NCBI GenBank assembly: GCA_041591085.1
Contig: JBFHSP010000004.1
Span: 1 to 49,492, forward strand
Length of the DNA: 49,492 nt
Reading direction: 5' to 3'
Source: Pleionea sp041591085
GTDB taxonomy: Bacteria > Pseudomonadota > Gammaproteobacteria > Enterobacterales > Kangiellaceae
The stretch's first letter is position 1, and every line of letters starts with the position of its first letter. The notes beneath the pieces are model-generated. The model searched no databases. It was not told the origin of the DNA and saw only the letters and a list, made by a program, of their open reading frames with translations. Of this stretch, positions 25,582 through 33,576 are shown piece after piece. A program made the position numbers and the translations under genes.

Positions 25582-26034
25582 TTATTGATTAGGCTCTTCG
25601 GGAATGATGGTGGCTTGCCATGCAACTACTTGCCAGCGGTTATCTCTTTTAATCAGTGTGCCCGTATTATAGTAAGTTTTCTCGGCTTCGTTTTTATCGC
25701 CGCTGTACATCATTAGCTTAAAGGTCAAAACAGCCATGTGATCATAAGGAGTGATATGGATATCTTCTGCTGAATATCTAGGTTGGGCTTCATCTGAATC
25801 TTGCTTCTCTGGACTAGAATCAAATCTTTTCATAATGGTAGATTTTCCAAATCGCTTCCCTGATGAGCTGGTATAAACCAAATCTTCTGCCCAGAAGTTA
25901 TTATGAACCTCTTTATCATTGACTCCAGCTAAAAAGCTATTAAGTAATGATGTAATTTCCCGTGTGGTGTCAGCTAGAAGCGGAACGGATATCAAGTAGC
26001 AAAGGCAAAGAGCAAGAATAGGCTTAAGTTTCAT
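25582..26034 (-). CDS. Exported NTF2/SnoaL-like (DUF4440-type) protein
   Basis: Protein of 150 residues with a signal peptide (MKLKPILALCLCYLISVPLLA-D). The mature part has the cone-fold pattern of NTF2-like proteins: an N-terminal helix REITSLLNSFLAGVNDKE, FWAEDLVYTSSSGKRFGKSTIMKRF, and C-terminal strands MAVLTFKLMMYS, TYYNTGTLIKRDNRWQVVAWQATII. No catalytic residues can be assigned. A GGGAG ribosome binding site lies 6 bases before the ATG. It is the first gene of the operon with the metalloprotease, so it could be a partner, inhibitor or chaperone of the protease, but that is conjecture. Confidence 0.8.
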   Translation of the reverse strand: MKLKPILALCLCYLISVPLLADTTREITSLLNSFLAGVNDKEVHNNFWAEDLVYTSSSGKRFGKSTIMKRFDSSPEKQDSDEAQPRYSAEDIHITPYDHMAVLTFKLMMYSGDKNEAEKTYYNTGTLIKRDNRWQVVAWQATIIPEEPNQ

Positions 26035-26429
26035 ATGGAACTCCCTATTGTTTTTGACATCCTAATCCCTGGGGCAAAGCTTCGCAACTTTATTGCGATT
26101 TTGAGTGTTAACCAGCTTAGAATGAGAGATGAAATAACAATGGAATTCTGGCTAATCCAAGTTAGGAAAAGGAGAGGTGAGGGTTAGAGATTTATTGTTT
26201 GTTTTAATAGACTAATTCTTTCATTTCGTCTTACGACCGAGAAGTGGAAAAAGAACACAAAGTTACCTTTAGCATCTCGATTTTTCTGTCATAGTGAGTC
26301 ACGAAGCGACAATTTTATTTTCAATTCTTTTCATTTCGCACATATGATGATGCGGAATCCAGTTTTTGAATTTTAAAGTCAAAGGCGGTTTCGCATCGCT
26401 AACGCGGCGATAAACATGGATGTTTGGAG

Positions 26430-26566
26430 TCCAGTTTTTGCAGGAGCAAAAAACTGCCTTGCAAATACCTTTTTGCAATAGCGCAAAAAGGAACCAACAA
26501 CTTTATTCCCGAGGAATTTGTCGGGTATTTTTGTGGCCTGCAAAAACGCATTCGCTTAAAAGCGAA
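26430..26566. repeat. Multi-branched inverted-repeat element, possible mobile repeat or structured RNA
   Basis: Outer arms GTTTTTGCAGG (26434-26444) and CCTGCAAAAAC (26537-26547) are perfect 11-bp complements. Inside lie CCTTTTTGC-N6-GCAAAAAGG (26468-26491, perfect 9 bp) and CCCGA-N8-TCGGG (26508-26525). A competing hairpin CAGTTTTTGC/GCAAAAAACTG (26432-26456) shares the left arm, so two alternative folds exist. TTCGCTT-AA-AAGCGAA follows at 26551-26566. TCCAGTTTTTG occurs directly twice (26358-26368 and 26430-26440). Confidence 0.6.
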
Positions 26567-26674
26567 ATTAAGATCTTTAGAATGAAGTTGAAGTTCGGTT
26601 TTTGAATAGTATTAAAAACTCAAAGCGTCCGCTTATTGTCTAAATCCACAAGAAAGCAAAAGTCTAAATATAAA

Positions 26675-26696
26675 AAAGCCCACCGAAGTGGGCTTT
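26675..26696 (-). terminator. Terminator of putA
   Basis: Stem AAAGCCCAC / GTGGGCTTT with tetraloop CGAA, and a plus-strand A-run to its left that becomes a U-run on the minus-strand transcript. It lies about 18 bases past the putA stop. Confidence 0.85.
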
Positions 26697-26713
26697 AATG
26701 CTTATATCAAATA

Positions 26714-29700
26714 TCAACCATCGCCCAAGCTTAATAAAGTTGCGTTACCGCCAATAGCTGAGGTGTTGTTGGTTCGGGTACGCTCAGTTGCAAAACGGTG
26801 CAGGTAACGTGGGCCACCGGCTTTAGGGCCAGTACCAGATAGTCCTTGTCCACCAAAGGGTTGTACTCCAACAACGGCACCAATCATATTTCGATTGATG
26901 TATACATTGCCTACTTTGACTCGTTGATCGATGTATTTGGCGGTGGTTTCATTGCGTGAATGAATGCCTAAGGTTAAACCATAACCGTATTGATTAATGC
27001 TGTTAATTACATCATCAAGTTCTTTCGATTTGTAAGTAATAACGTGCAAAATCGGGCCGAACCATTCTTGGCTTAAGTCATGAATGCTGTTGATTTTAAA
27101 CGCCGCAGGTGCAACAAAATGGCCGTTGAGTCCATCAGGAACATTCGCTTCGGCAATGAGTTTTCCTGCTGCTTTCATATCACTGATATGACCTTCAAGT
27201 TCAGCTTTTGCTGCGCCATCAATCACTGGGCCAATATCAGTTTTAAGCAGCATTGGGTTTCCCAAAACCAACTCTTGCATTGCCCCATCTAAAATTTCTA
27301 ATACACGCGGAGCAATCTCTTCTTGTAAGTAAAGTACGCGCAATGCTGAACAGCGTTGTCCGGCTGAGGTAAACGCAGAATGGATGACGTCTGCAACAAT
27401 TTGCTCAGGTAATGCTGATGAGTCAACAATCATTGCATTTTGACCGCCAGTTTCAGCAATTAACGGAGAAATCGGGCTGTTGACCCGTGAAGCTAAGGCT
27501 TGATTAATTCCAACTGCGGTGTTGGTTGAGCCAGTAAAGGCCACTCCGGCTATGCGTGGATCGGTTGATAGTAACTGACCAATTACCGAACCTTTACCAG
27601 GTATAAAGTGTAATACGTTAGTTGGAATTCCCGCTTCGTGCATCAATTGAATAGTTCTGTGCGCGATTAAAGTGGTTTGCCCCGCTGGTTTACATACAAC
27701 GCTATTTCCAGCCGCTAAAGCGGCCGCTACTTGACCTATGAAAATAGCAAGAGGGAAATTCCAAGGGCTGATACAAGCGAACACGCCGCGACCTTGTAAA
27801 TAAATTTCATTGCTTTCACCGGTAGGTCCTGGCAATACTGTTGCAGCTCCAAAATCTTCACGAGCTTTCATGGCGTAGTAACGACAAAAATCAACCGCTT
27901 CTCGTATTTCATCAATACCATCTTGCAAGGTTTTACCGGCTTCTAAGCTACATAAGGCAATCAGTTCATGCGTATTGGCTTCAAGCAAGTCTGCGGTTTT
28001 ATCAAGAAGTGCTGCGCGATATTCCGCTCCTTTGCGATTCCATTTTGGTTGGGCAGTGTAAGCGATTTCAATCGCTTTTTCGGCATCTTGCTTCGATGCG
28101 TTGATGCTTGAACCCACGGTTTTGCTTAAATCAAATGGGCACACAACCGATGCTTTTTCACCTTCGATTTTTTTGCCATCGATGATAGGTGTGGCATCCC
28201 ATTGACGATTAATAAATAGCTCTACATTTTTAATAAATGGATCAGCTTGACTTTCAATATGCAAGTTAGTGCCTCTTGAGTTAGTTCTTCCTGTTCCGTA
28301 TAGGGCAGGAGGTAAAGGAATTCTATCGTTCGCTAAACTCGCGTAACGACGTAAACTGGTGCATGGGTGGGTTACTAAATCTGAAATAGGGGTGTCTTCA
28401 TCGACTAGTCGGTGAACGAAAGATGTGTTTGCTCCATTTTCGAGTAAACGGCGAACTAAGTAAGGAAGAAGATCCTTGTGTTCTCCCACAGGTGCATAAA
28501 TTCGTACTTGAAGACCCGCGTGTTGTTTTAAAACTAAATCGTAAAGTTGCTCACCCATTCCGTGTAATCGCTGGAACTCGAAGTCGCGACGATCGCCAGC
28601 CCAGTGCAAAATGTTCATAACAGTTTGTGCATTGTGGGTAGCAAACTGCGGGAAAAAGCTACCTTGAGTACTTAAAATGTAACGAGCACATGCAAGGTAA
28701 GAAACATCAGTTGCGGCTTTACGCGTATAAACAGGGTAAGCATCGAGCCCAGCCTGTTGAGTCCATTTGATTTCTGAATCCCAATAAGCGCCTTTTACTA
28801 AACGCAGCGGAATTTTCCGACCCACTTGTTGAGATAAAGCATTCAACCAACAAAGCACTGGAAGCGCTCGCTTTGAGTAAGCTTGGACAACTAATCCAAA
28901 ACCTTCCCAGTTTTGACAAACGTCGGAACGATAAATTTTTTCAAACAATTCAAGGCTTAGCTCCAAACGATCCATTTCTTCGGCATCTATGGTTATAGCA
29001 ACACCGAGTGATTTTGCTTGCTCAGCTAAAGCAGAAACCGAGTTAAACATTTCTGACATAACCCGATCTTTTTGACCGTGTTCATACCGTGGATGCAATG
29101 CGCTTAACTTGATGGAAATTGACGGCGGCTGAACTTTATTGGATTTAGGTGCTTTGCCGATTGCGTTGATGGCCGCTGAATAGGCATCGAAATAGCGTTT
29201 GGCATCTGCCATAGTAAAAGCCGCTTCACCCAGCATGTCGAAAGAATGGGTGTAGCCTTTATCGTTCGATTTAGCGCCGCGTTTTAGTGCTTCTTCAATT
29301 GAGCGGCCTAAAACAAATTGCTTACCCATCAGCTTCATTGCTTGGTTCATAGCTTGACGAATAACCGGCTCTCCGCATTTGTTAATCAATGATTTGAGCA
29401 TATTGCTCGGTTGATCTTCATTGATGGGATCTTTTTTGAAGCTAACGATTCCGCCAGTAAGCATTAAGCCCCAAGTGGCACTGTTAACTAGCCAAGATTC
29501 ACTTTGGCCTAAGTGTTGTTTCCACTCAGCGGCTTCAATTTTGTCTTTGATCAGTCTATTAGCGACATCCGCATCAGGAATACGTAAAAGCGCTTCGGCT
29601 AAACACATTAAAATAACGCCTTCTTTAGTTGAAAGGCTGTACTGCTGCAGGAATGCTTCAATGCCGTCTTTAGCGTCGTGAACTTTACGAACTTCCGCTA

Positions 29701-29875
29701 CCAAATTTGAAGCTTTGTCGGTAATGTGTTGAATGTTTTCGTCGGTAGGACTGGCAACGTCAAGAAGCTGTTCTAAATAACTCGCTTCATCAATGATGTA
29801 ATTGTTGCTGATAGCTTGCCATAAGGCCGATAGGTCGGTGTTGGGTTGAGTCAGCACCTTGCGAGCGTCAAACAT
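26714..29875 (-). CDS. putA: Bifunctional proline dehydrogenase / P5C dehydrogenase PutA (short form)
   Basis: Oxidises proline to glutamate in two steps: FAD-dependent proline dehydrogenase (about residues 130-430, with HPRYEHGQKDRVM, TIDAEEMDRLELSLE, LRLVKGAYWDSEIKWTQ) and NAD-dependent aldehyde dehydrogenase (about 520-1000, with SPWNFPLAIFIGQVAAALA, VAFTGSTNTAVGI, ETGGQNAMIVD and catalytic Cys842 in SAGQRCSALR). The length of 1053 residues, against 1320 in E. coli, reflects loss of the N-terminal ribbon-helix-helix DNA-binding domain and C-terminal extension. Start at ATG 29875 has AGGAG 9 bases upstream; a GTG extension at 29986 adds 37 unlike residues and is rejected. An inverted repeat precedes it. 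Confidence 0.94.
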   Translation of the reverse strand: MFDARKVLTQPNTDLSALWQAISNNYIIDEASYLEQLLDVASPTDENIQHITDKASNLVAEVRKVHDAKDGIEAFLQQYSLSTKEGVILMCLAEALLRIPDADVANRLIKDKIEAAEWKQHLGQSESWLVNSATWGLMLTGGIVSFKKDPINEDQPSNMLKSLINKCGEPVIRQAMNQAMKLMGKQFVLGRSIEEALKRGAKSNDKGYTHSFDMLGEAAFTMADAKRYFDAYSAAINAIGKAPKSNKVQPPSISIKLSALHPRYEHGQKDRVMSEMFNSVSALAEQAKSLGVAITIDAEEMDRLELSLELFEKIYRSDVCQNWEGFGLVVQAYSKRALPVLCWLNALSQQVGRKIPLRLVKGAYWDSEIKWTQQAGLDAYPVYTRKAATDVSYLACARYILSTQGSFFPQFATHNAQTVMNILHWAGDRRDFEFQRLHGMGEQLYDLVLKQHAGLQVRIYAPVGEHKDLLPYLVRRLLENGANTSFVHRLVDEDTPISDLVTHPCTSLRRYASLANDRIPLPPALYGTGRTNSRGTNLHIESQADPFIKNVELFINRQWDATPIIDGKKIEGEKASVVCPFDLSKTVGSSINASKQDAEKAIEIAYTAQPKWNRKGAEYRAALLDKTADLLEANTHELIALCSLEAGKTLQDGIDEIREAVDFCRYYAMKAREDFGAATVLPGPTGESNEIYLQGRGVFACISPWNFPLAIFIGQVAAALAAGNSVVCKPAGQTTLIAHRTIQLMHEAGIPTNVLHFIPGKGSVIGQLLSTDPRIAGVAFTGSTNTAVGINQALASRVNSPISPLIAETGGQNAMIVDSSALPEQIVADVIHSAFTSAGQRCSALRVLYLQEEIAPRVLEILDGAMQELVLGNPMLLKTDIGPVIDGAAKAELEGHISDMKAAGKLIAEANVPDGLNGHFVAPAAFKINSIHDLSQEWFGPILHVITYKSKELDDVINSINQYGYGLTLGIHSRNETTAKYIDQRVKVGNVYINRNMIGAVVGVQPFGGQGLSGTGPKAGGPRYLHRFATERTRTNNTSAIGGNATLLSLGDG

Positions 29876-29900
29876 GTCACCAGTCTCCTGATTTACTCTA

Positions 29901-29934
29901 TTTCTATCTATTAATATGAATAGGTCGATAGAAA
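29901..29934 (-). promoter_or_regulatory. Inverted repeat upstream of putA
   Basis: Perfect 8-bp arms TTTCTATC (29901-29908) and GATAGAAA (29927-29934) enclose a second small inverted repeat CTATT/AATAG (29908-29912, 29919-29923). It lies 26 bases upstream of the putA start, so it could be an operator or a leader hairpin. Since this PutA has no DNA-binding domain, regulation must come from another protein. Confidence 0.45.
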
Positions 29935-30057
29935 ATGATGTGAATGTAAGGGTTATATTAAGGCCGCGTATTATCTTTGAATTCACTGCAAAAAGCGAGA
30001 GAGATTCATCGTACCTCTGTGGGTATAAGTGGTAGTTATAAGCCGGGCGGATAAAAA

Positions 30058-30085
30058 GAAAAAGCCCCGATTTTCGAGGCTTTTT
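30058..30085 (-). terminator. Terminator of phaR
   Basis: Stem AAAGCCCCG / CGAGGCTTT with one C-A mismatch and a 5-nt loop; the A-run on the left yields U-run on the minus transcript. It separates phaR from putA. Confidence 0.75.
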
Positions 30086-30103
30086 AGTGAATTTGAATGT
30101 GAG

Positions 30104-30595
30104 TTATTTTTTTTCCGGTTCGGCTTCATCGGAAGGCTCTTCATCTTGCACCTTGCCATTGCGGGTATAGTAGTTTTCGCCCATTGATTTCCACATTTTT
30201 AAATTTTGCTCGGCTATGTTTTGCATTATGGTCATTGGGTTAGCGCCAAGGAAGGTATTAAGTGGGCTTTTAAATCCAGCCTGTTGTTCCATAAACAACT
30301 TCATTGAGTGTTCTAAGAAGCGGCTCATCATAGCTTGCATAGAGTCACCGTAAAAGCGAATCACGTTTTGTAGTATTTCGGCAGTGAAAATAGGATTTTC
30401 TTTGTCTTCTTGCTCAGAAATAATTTGCAGCAATGTTGCTCGAGTTAAATCATCTCCTGATTTGGCATCAACCACTTTAAGTGGTGTGTAACTTAGGACC
30501 AACTCTTTGACATCGTTGAGCGTAATGTAGCTGCTTATGGCAGTGTCGTAAAGCCGTCGGTTGGGGTATTTTTTGATGATGCGTATGTCAGACAT
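30104..30595 (-). CDS. phaR: Polyhydroxyalkanoate synthesis regulator PhaR
   Basis: DNA-binding and PHA-granule-sensing repressor, 163 residues. The N-terminal PHB/PHA accumulation regulator domain is clear (IRIIKKYPNRRLYDTAISSYITLNDVKELV, residues 4-33), followed by the second domain around residues 60-130 (ATLLQIISEQEDKENPIFTAEILQNVIRFYGDSMQAMM) and an acidic tail. No phaC or phaP genes are in the window. It lies between acs and putA on the same strand, each separated by a hairpin, so they are likely independent transcripts. PhaR proteins respond to PHA polymer; presence suggests the organism makes PHA or has kept the regulator for acetyl-CoA flow control. Confidence 0.93.
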   Translation of the reverse strand: MSDIRIIKKYPNRRLYDTAISSYITLNDVKELVLSYTPLKVVDAKSGDDLTRATLLQIISEQEDKENPIFTAEILQNVIRFYGDSMQAMMSRFLEHSMKLFMEQQAGFKSPLNTFLGANPMTIMQNIAEQNLKMWKSMGENYYTRNGKVQDEEPSDEAEPEKK

Positions 30596-30796
30596 ATTGC
30601 TATCCCATGGTCTTGATTATTGTTGTTATTTATTTTGATTCGCTTTTTATATGGCCTCTGTTTAGCACTTATTTTGAGCGATATTTGAACGAGTGTATCA
30701 GGATATGGTGTATTGCACCATAGATGAATGGTTCGATCTTGGATCTCTTTGTGCAGCTTAAAAAATCGAAGACTAAAGGTGTGCAAAAGTGTAGAT

Positions 30797-30822
30797 GCTC
30801 CCTAAAAAGATCTTTAGGGAGC
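30797..30822 (-). terminator. Perfect palindromic hairpin downstream of acs
   Basis: Ten-bp arms GCTCCCTAAA / TTTAGGGAGC with a 6-nt centre, 11 bases beyond the acs stop. No strong U-run follows on the minus strand (only TTTTG some distance on), so it may be a terminator, a transcript-end stabiliser or an element of the phaR upstream region. Confidence 0.6.
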
Positions 30823-30832
30823 TAGGTTTCGA

Positions 30833-32767
30833 TTATTGCTTTCGATTGGTAATTAAGTTTTCTACCACCGAAGGATCGGCCAAGGTAGAGGTATCGCCTA
30901 AGCTGTCGACTTCATTCGCTGCAATCTTGCGTAATATTCGACGCATAATTTTACCTGAACGAGTTTTAGGTAAAGCTGGCGCCCATTGGATCACTTCTGG
31001 CTTAGCTATCGCACCTATTTCTTCAGCCACTAATGCAACCAATGCTTGGCGCAGCTCTTCTGTCGGTTCAATGCCCGCCATAGGGGTCACATAAGCGTAC
31101 ACACCTTGACCTTTAATATCGTGTGGGAACCCGACTACCGCGGCCTCGGAAATATCAGGATGGAGGACTAAAGCGCTTTCAATTTCGGCAGTACCAAGTC
31201 TATGCCCTGAAACATTCAATACATCGTCCATTCGCCCGGTTATCCAATAATAGCCATCTTCATCGCGGCGAGCGCCATCGCCAGTGAAGTAATAACCTGA
31301 ATATTGCGCAAAATAGGTATCGAAAAAGCGTTGATGATCACCGTATACCGTACGCATTTGGCCTGGCCAAGAATCAGTTATAACCAATGCTCCTTCGGCC
31401 GCGCCTTCAAGCTCTTTGCCTTCATTGTTCAAAATGGCTGGCTTAATTCCAAAAAATGGACGTGTTGCCGAGCCTGGTTTTAGCTCGGTTGCCCCAGGTA
31501 ATGGCGTTAGTAATATGCCGCCGGTTTCGGTTTGCCACCAAGTATCGACAATTGGACAACGGGCATCGCCTACGGTGTGATAGTACCACTCCCATGCTTC
31601 TGGATTGATGGGTTCACCCACCGTTCCGAGAAGACGCAAACTTGAACGATTGGCTCGGGTGACAAACTCATTCCCTTGGCCCATCAGCGCCCTAATGGCC
31701 GTGGGCGCTGTGTAAAAGGTGTTGACTTGGTGTTTATCCACCACTTGCCAAAACCGACCAGCATCTGGATAGGTTGGGATGCCTTCAAATACTAAAGTGG
31801 TTGCGCCATTGGCCAATGGTCCATAAAAAATATAAGAATGACCGGTGATCCAACCGGCGTCAGCGGTGCACCAATAAATGTCACCCTCTTTGTAATCGAA
31901 CACATATTTATGAGTGATGGCGGCATACAGTAGATAACCACCACAAGTGTGCAATACCCCTTTGGGTTTGCCGGTTGAACCGGACGTGTAAAGAATGAAC
32001 AGTGGATCTTCAGCATCCATGACTTCGGCTTCACATTGATCGGACTGATTTGCAACGGCTGCGGCATAATCAATATCGCGAGACTCGATCCATTCTGTCG
32101 GTTTATTAAGGTATTTCACCACAATTACGGAATCCACATTTGGGCAATCGGTTAATGCTTTGTCGGTATTGGCTTTTAATGGCACTTCTTTGCCGCCTCT
32201 CAATCCGAAATCAGCGGTGACGACTACTTTACAGTCTGAATCAAGTATTCGATTTTTGAGCGCCTCTGGAGAGAAACCACCAAATACAACGGAGTGAACG
32301 GCGCCAATTCGAGCACAAGCCAACATGGCGTAACCCACTTCTGGGATCATCGGCATATAAATACAAACTCGATCACCTTTTTTAACACCTCGTGACTTCA
32401 GTAAATTAGCAAAGCGGCACACTGCTTGATGCAATGCTTTATAGGATATGTGGGCACTTACATTAGGATCGTCGCCTTCCCAAATCAGCGCGGTTTGATC
32501 GCCTCGAGTTGCAAGGTGGCGATCGATACAATTTTCGCTAACGTTCAGCGTGGCCCCTTCAAACCACTTTATCGATGCCGTTTTATAATCGACCTGCTTA
32601 ACTGTCTTCCATTTACTTTTCCAACTGATGAACTCTTCTGCTTGTTCAGCCCAAAATTTTTCTGGGTTCTCTATCGACTCTCGATACTTCGCAAGATAGC
32701 CTTGGTTGTCGAGTAGGGTATAGGGCTTATAAGCTTGGTTAACCGGGTAACGCTTAATGTCTGACAT
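30833..32767 (-). CDS. acs: Acetyl-CoA synthetase
   Basis: AMP-forming acetate-CoA ligase, 644 residues. AMP-binding motif LFILYTSGSTGKPKGVLHT, SVVFGGFSPEAL, WWQTETGG (acetate pocket Trp), YFTGDGARRDEDGYYWITGR and the C-terminal PKTRSGKIMRR with Lys606, the residue acetylated by Pat and restored by CobB in relatives. N-terminal YPVNQAYKPYTLLD and length are as in E. coli Acs (652). ATG preceded by TAGGAG. An 18-base imperfect palindrome shared with another gene in this window lies 32 bases upstream of the start. Assimilates acetate; role together with phaR in acetyl-CoA metabolism is inferred. Confidence 0.96.
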   Translation of the reverse strand: MSDIKRYPVNQAYKPYTLLDNQGYLAKYRESIENPEKFWAEQAEEFISWKSKWKTVKQVDYKTASIKWFEGATLNVSENCIDRHLATRGDQTALIWEGDDPNVSAHISYKALHQAVCRFANLLKSRGVKKGDRVCIYMPMIPEVGYAMLACARIGAVHSVVFGGFSPEALKNRILDSDCKVVVTADFGLRGGKEVPLKANTDKALTDCPNVDSVIVVKYLNKPTEWIESRDIDYAAAVANQSDQCEAEVMDAEDPLFILYTSGSTGKPKGVLHTCGGYLLYAAITHKYVFDYKEGDIYWCTADAGWITGHSYIFYGPLANGATTLVFEGIPTYPDAGRFWQVVDKHQVNTFYTAPTAIRALMGQGNEFVTRANRSSLRLLGTVGEPINPEAWEWYYHTVGDARCPIVDTWWQTETGGILLTPLPGATELKPGSATRPFFGIKPAILNNEGKELEGAAEGALVITDSWPGQMRTVYGDHQRFFDTYFAQYSGYYFTGDGARRDEDGYYWITGRMDDVLNVSGHRLGTAEIESALVLHPDISEAAVVGFPHDIKGQGVYAYVTPMAGIEPTEELRQALVALVAEEIGAIAKPEVIQWAPALPKTRSGKIMRRILRKIAANEVDSLGDTSTLADPSVVENLITNRKQ

Positions 32768-32798
32768 TTTTTTCTCCTAGCAATAATGTTCCGTTAAG

Positions 32799-32816
32799 TA
32801 ACCTGAACTCGGGTTA
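32799..32816 (-). repeat. 18-base imperfect palindrome upstream of acs, copy 1
   Basis: Plus-strand TAACCTGAACTCGGGTTA, with arms TAACC/GGTTA. It begins 32 bases upstream of the acs start codon. An identical copy lies at 43430-43447, 27 bases upstream of another minus-strand gene. Same orientation relative to both genes, so an operator or a dispersed palindrome is possible. Confidence 0.6.
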
Positions 32817-32950
32817 AGTAGGGTAACTGTTTTCATGGTTTGCCTTTATCGCACTACCTTAAATGATCTTTGTACTCAGTTGAAGCATAAACCACTTTGA
32901 GCTGTAAACTTAAGCCGCGGTTAATTTATCACCAAATCAATATTCAGATT

Positions 32951-32978
32951 TTGTTGTTAATCAAAATATAGCTATAAT
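32951..32978 (+). promoter_or_regulatory. Candidate promoter of cytochrome c5 gene
   Basis: TATAAT at 32973-32978 with TTGTTG at 32951-32956 (16-base spacer) gives a sigma-70-like promoter about 52 bases upstream of the start codon. Confidence 0.55.
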
Positions 32979-33030
32979 GCGGCTGCAAATTTATTAATTA
33001 CACCTATTTTGGGGTTTTGAGGACTGTCTA

Positions 33031-33507
33031 ATGACCGAACTAAAAAGAAATATTGGGGTTGTTATTGTTACCGCAATTTGCGCGATGGCAACGGCCTTTG
33101 CTGCAGAAAACAAAGAAGAAAAGAGTCAAGGCTACCTAGATGCACAGGCCAAGTTGGTTTTTAGTGCAGAAAATGTTGCAAAGAGAACAGCTCCTGTTGG
33201 CTCTGTTTATGTAGAAGGCGATGATGTTCCGGTAGCGGAGGCTCCTGCTGCGCCTGTTAGTGACGGTCCAAGAACTGGTGCTGATGTTTATGCAGCAGCT
33301 TGTGCGGCTTGTCACGGTGCTGGAGTCGGTGGTGCGCCTGCGTATGGTGCTGCAGACTGGACAACTCGAAATGCATTAGGCTTAGAAACTTTGTTGCAAT
33401 CGGTGGTAAACGGTAAAGGTATTATGCCAGCAAAAGGTGGCTGCGCGAACTGTTCCGATGATGAGCTAACGGCTGCAGTTGAGCATTTAATGGCCAGTGC
33501 ACCTTAA
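33031..33507 (+). CDS. Cytochrome c5-family monoheme protein
   Basis: Periplasmic or membrane-tethered electron carrier, 158 residues. N-terminal hydrophobic segment at 8-24 (VVIVTAICAMATAFAA) may be a cleaved signal. The heme site CAACH is at 91-95, the sixth ligand Met132 lies in GKGIMPAKGG, and Cys138 and Cys141 (CANC) supply the extra disulfide that marks cytochrome c5. An Ala/Pro-rich linker (about 64-80) precedes the heme domain. GAGG ribosome binding site. Single gene ending in a strong bidirectional terminator. Partner oxidase or reductase unknown. Confidence 0.92.
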   Translation: MTELKRNIGVVIVTAICAMATAFAAENKEEKSQGYLDAQAKLVFSAENVAKRTAPVGSVYVEGDDVPVAEAPAAPVSDGPRTGADVYAAACAACHGAGVGGAPAYGAADWTTRNALGLETLLQSVVNGKGIMPAKGGCANCSDDELTAAVEHLMASAP

Positions 33508-33528
33508 TAATCTGGTTTAGAAAGTAAA

Positions 33529-33552
33529 AAAGCGCCTTCAGGCGCTTTTTTC
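33529..33552. terminator. Bidirectional terminator between cytochrome c5 and REC-EAL genes
   Basis: Perfect 8-bp stem AAAGCGCC / GGCGCTTT with loop TTCA, T-run after and A-run before, between convergent genes ending at 33507 and 33577. Confidence 0.88.
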
Positions 33553-33576
33553 TTTAAGGGTTAATAGAAAGCTTGT

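Larger units (their letters stand above)
26035..26713. other. Gene-free region of 679 bases with multi-hairpin element
   Basis: Between the NTF2-like gene and the putA terminator. The right part (about 26430-26566) holds nested inverted repeats described separately; the left part (26035-26340) shows nothing I can assign beyond the promoter needed for the NTF2-like gene. A 61-codon plus-strand frame at 26420-26605 lies wholly inside the hairpins and is not called. Confidence 0.6.

Noticed and set aside
26420..26605. 61-codon plus-strand open frame
   Set aside because: It lies across the nested inverted repeats, has no ribosome binding site, and its codons follow the palindromes; a coincidental frame in a structured repeat is more likely.
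28423..28620. Antisense frames within putA, acs, uvrA, mgtE and mrcB
   Set aside because: They are out-of-frame shadows of strongly conserved genes with no ribosome binding sites or recognisable domains.
29876..29986. Extension of putA from a GTG, giving an extra hydrophobic N-terminus
   Set aside because: The 37 extra residues do not resemble PutA and the region holds the inverted repeat and ribosome binding site for ATG 29875.
30535..30786. 83-codon minus-strand frame upstream of phaR
   Set aside because: It overlaps the phaR start out of frame, has no ribosome binding site, and its protein looks random.
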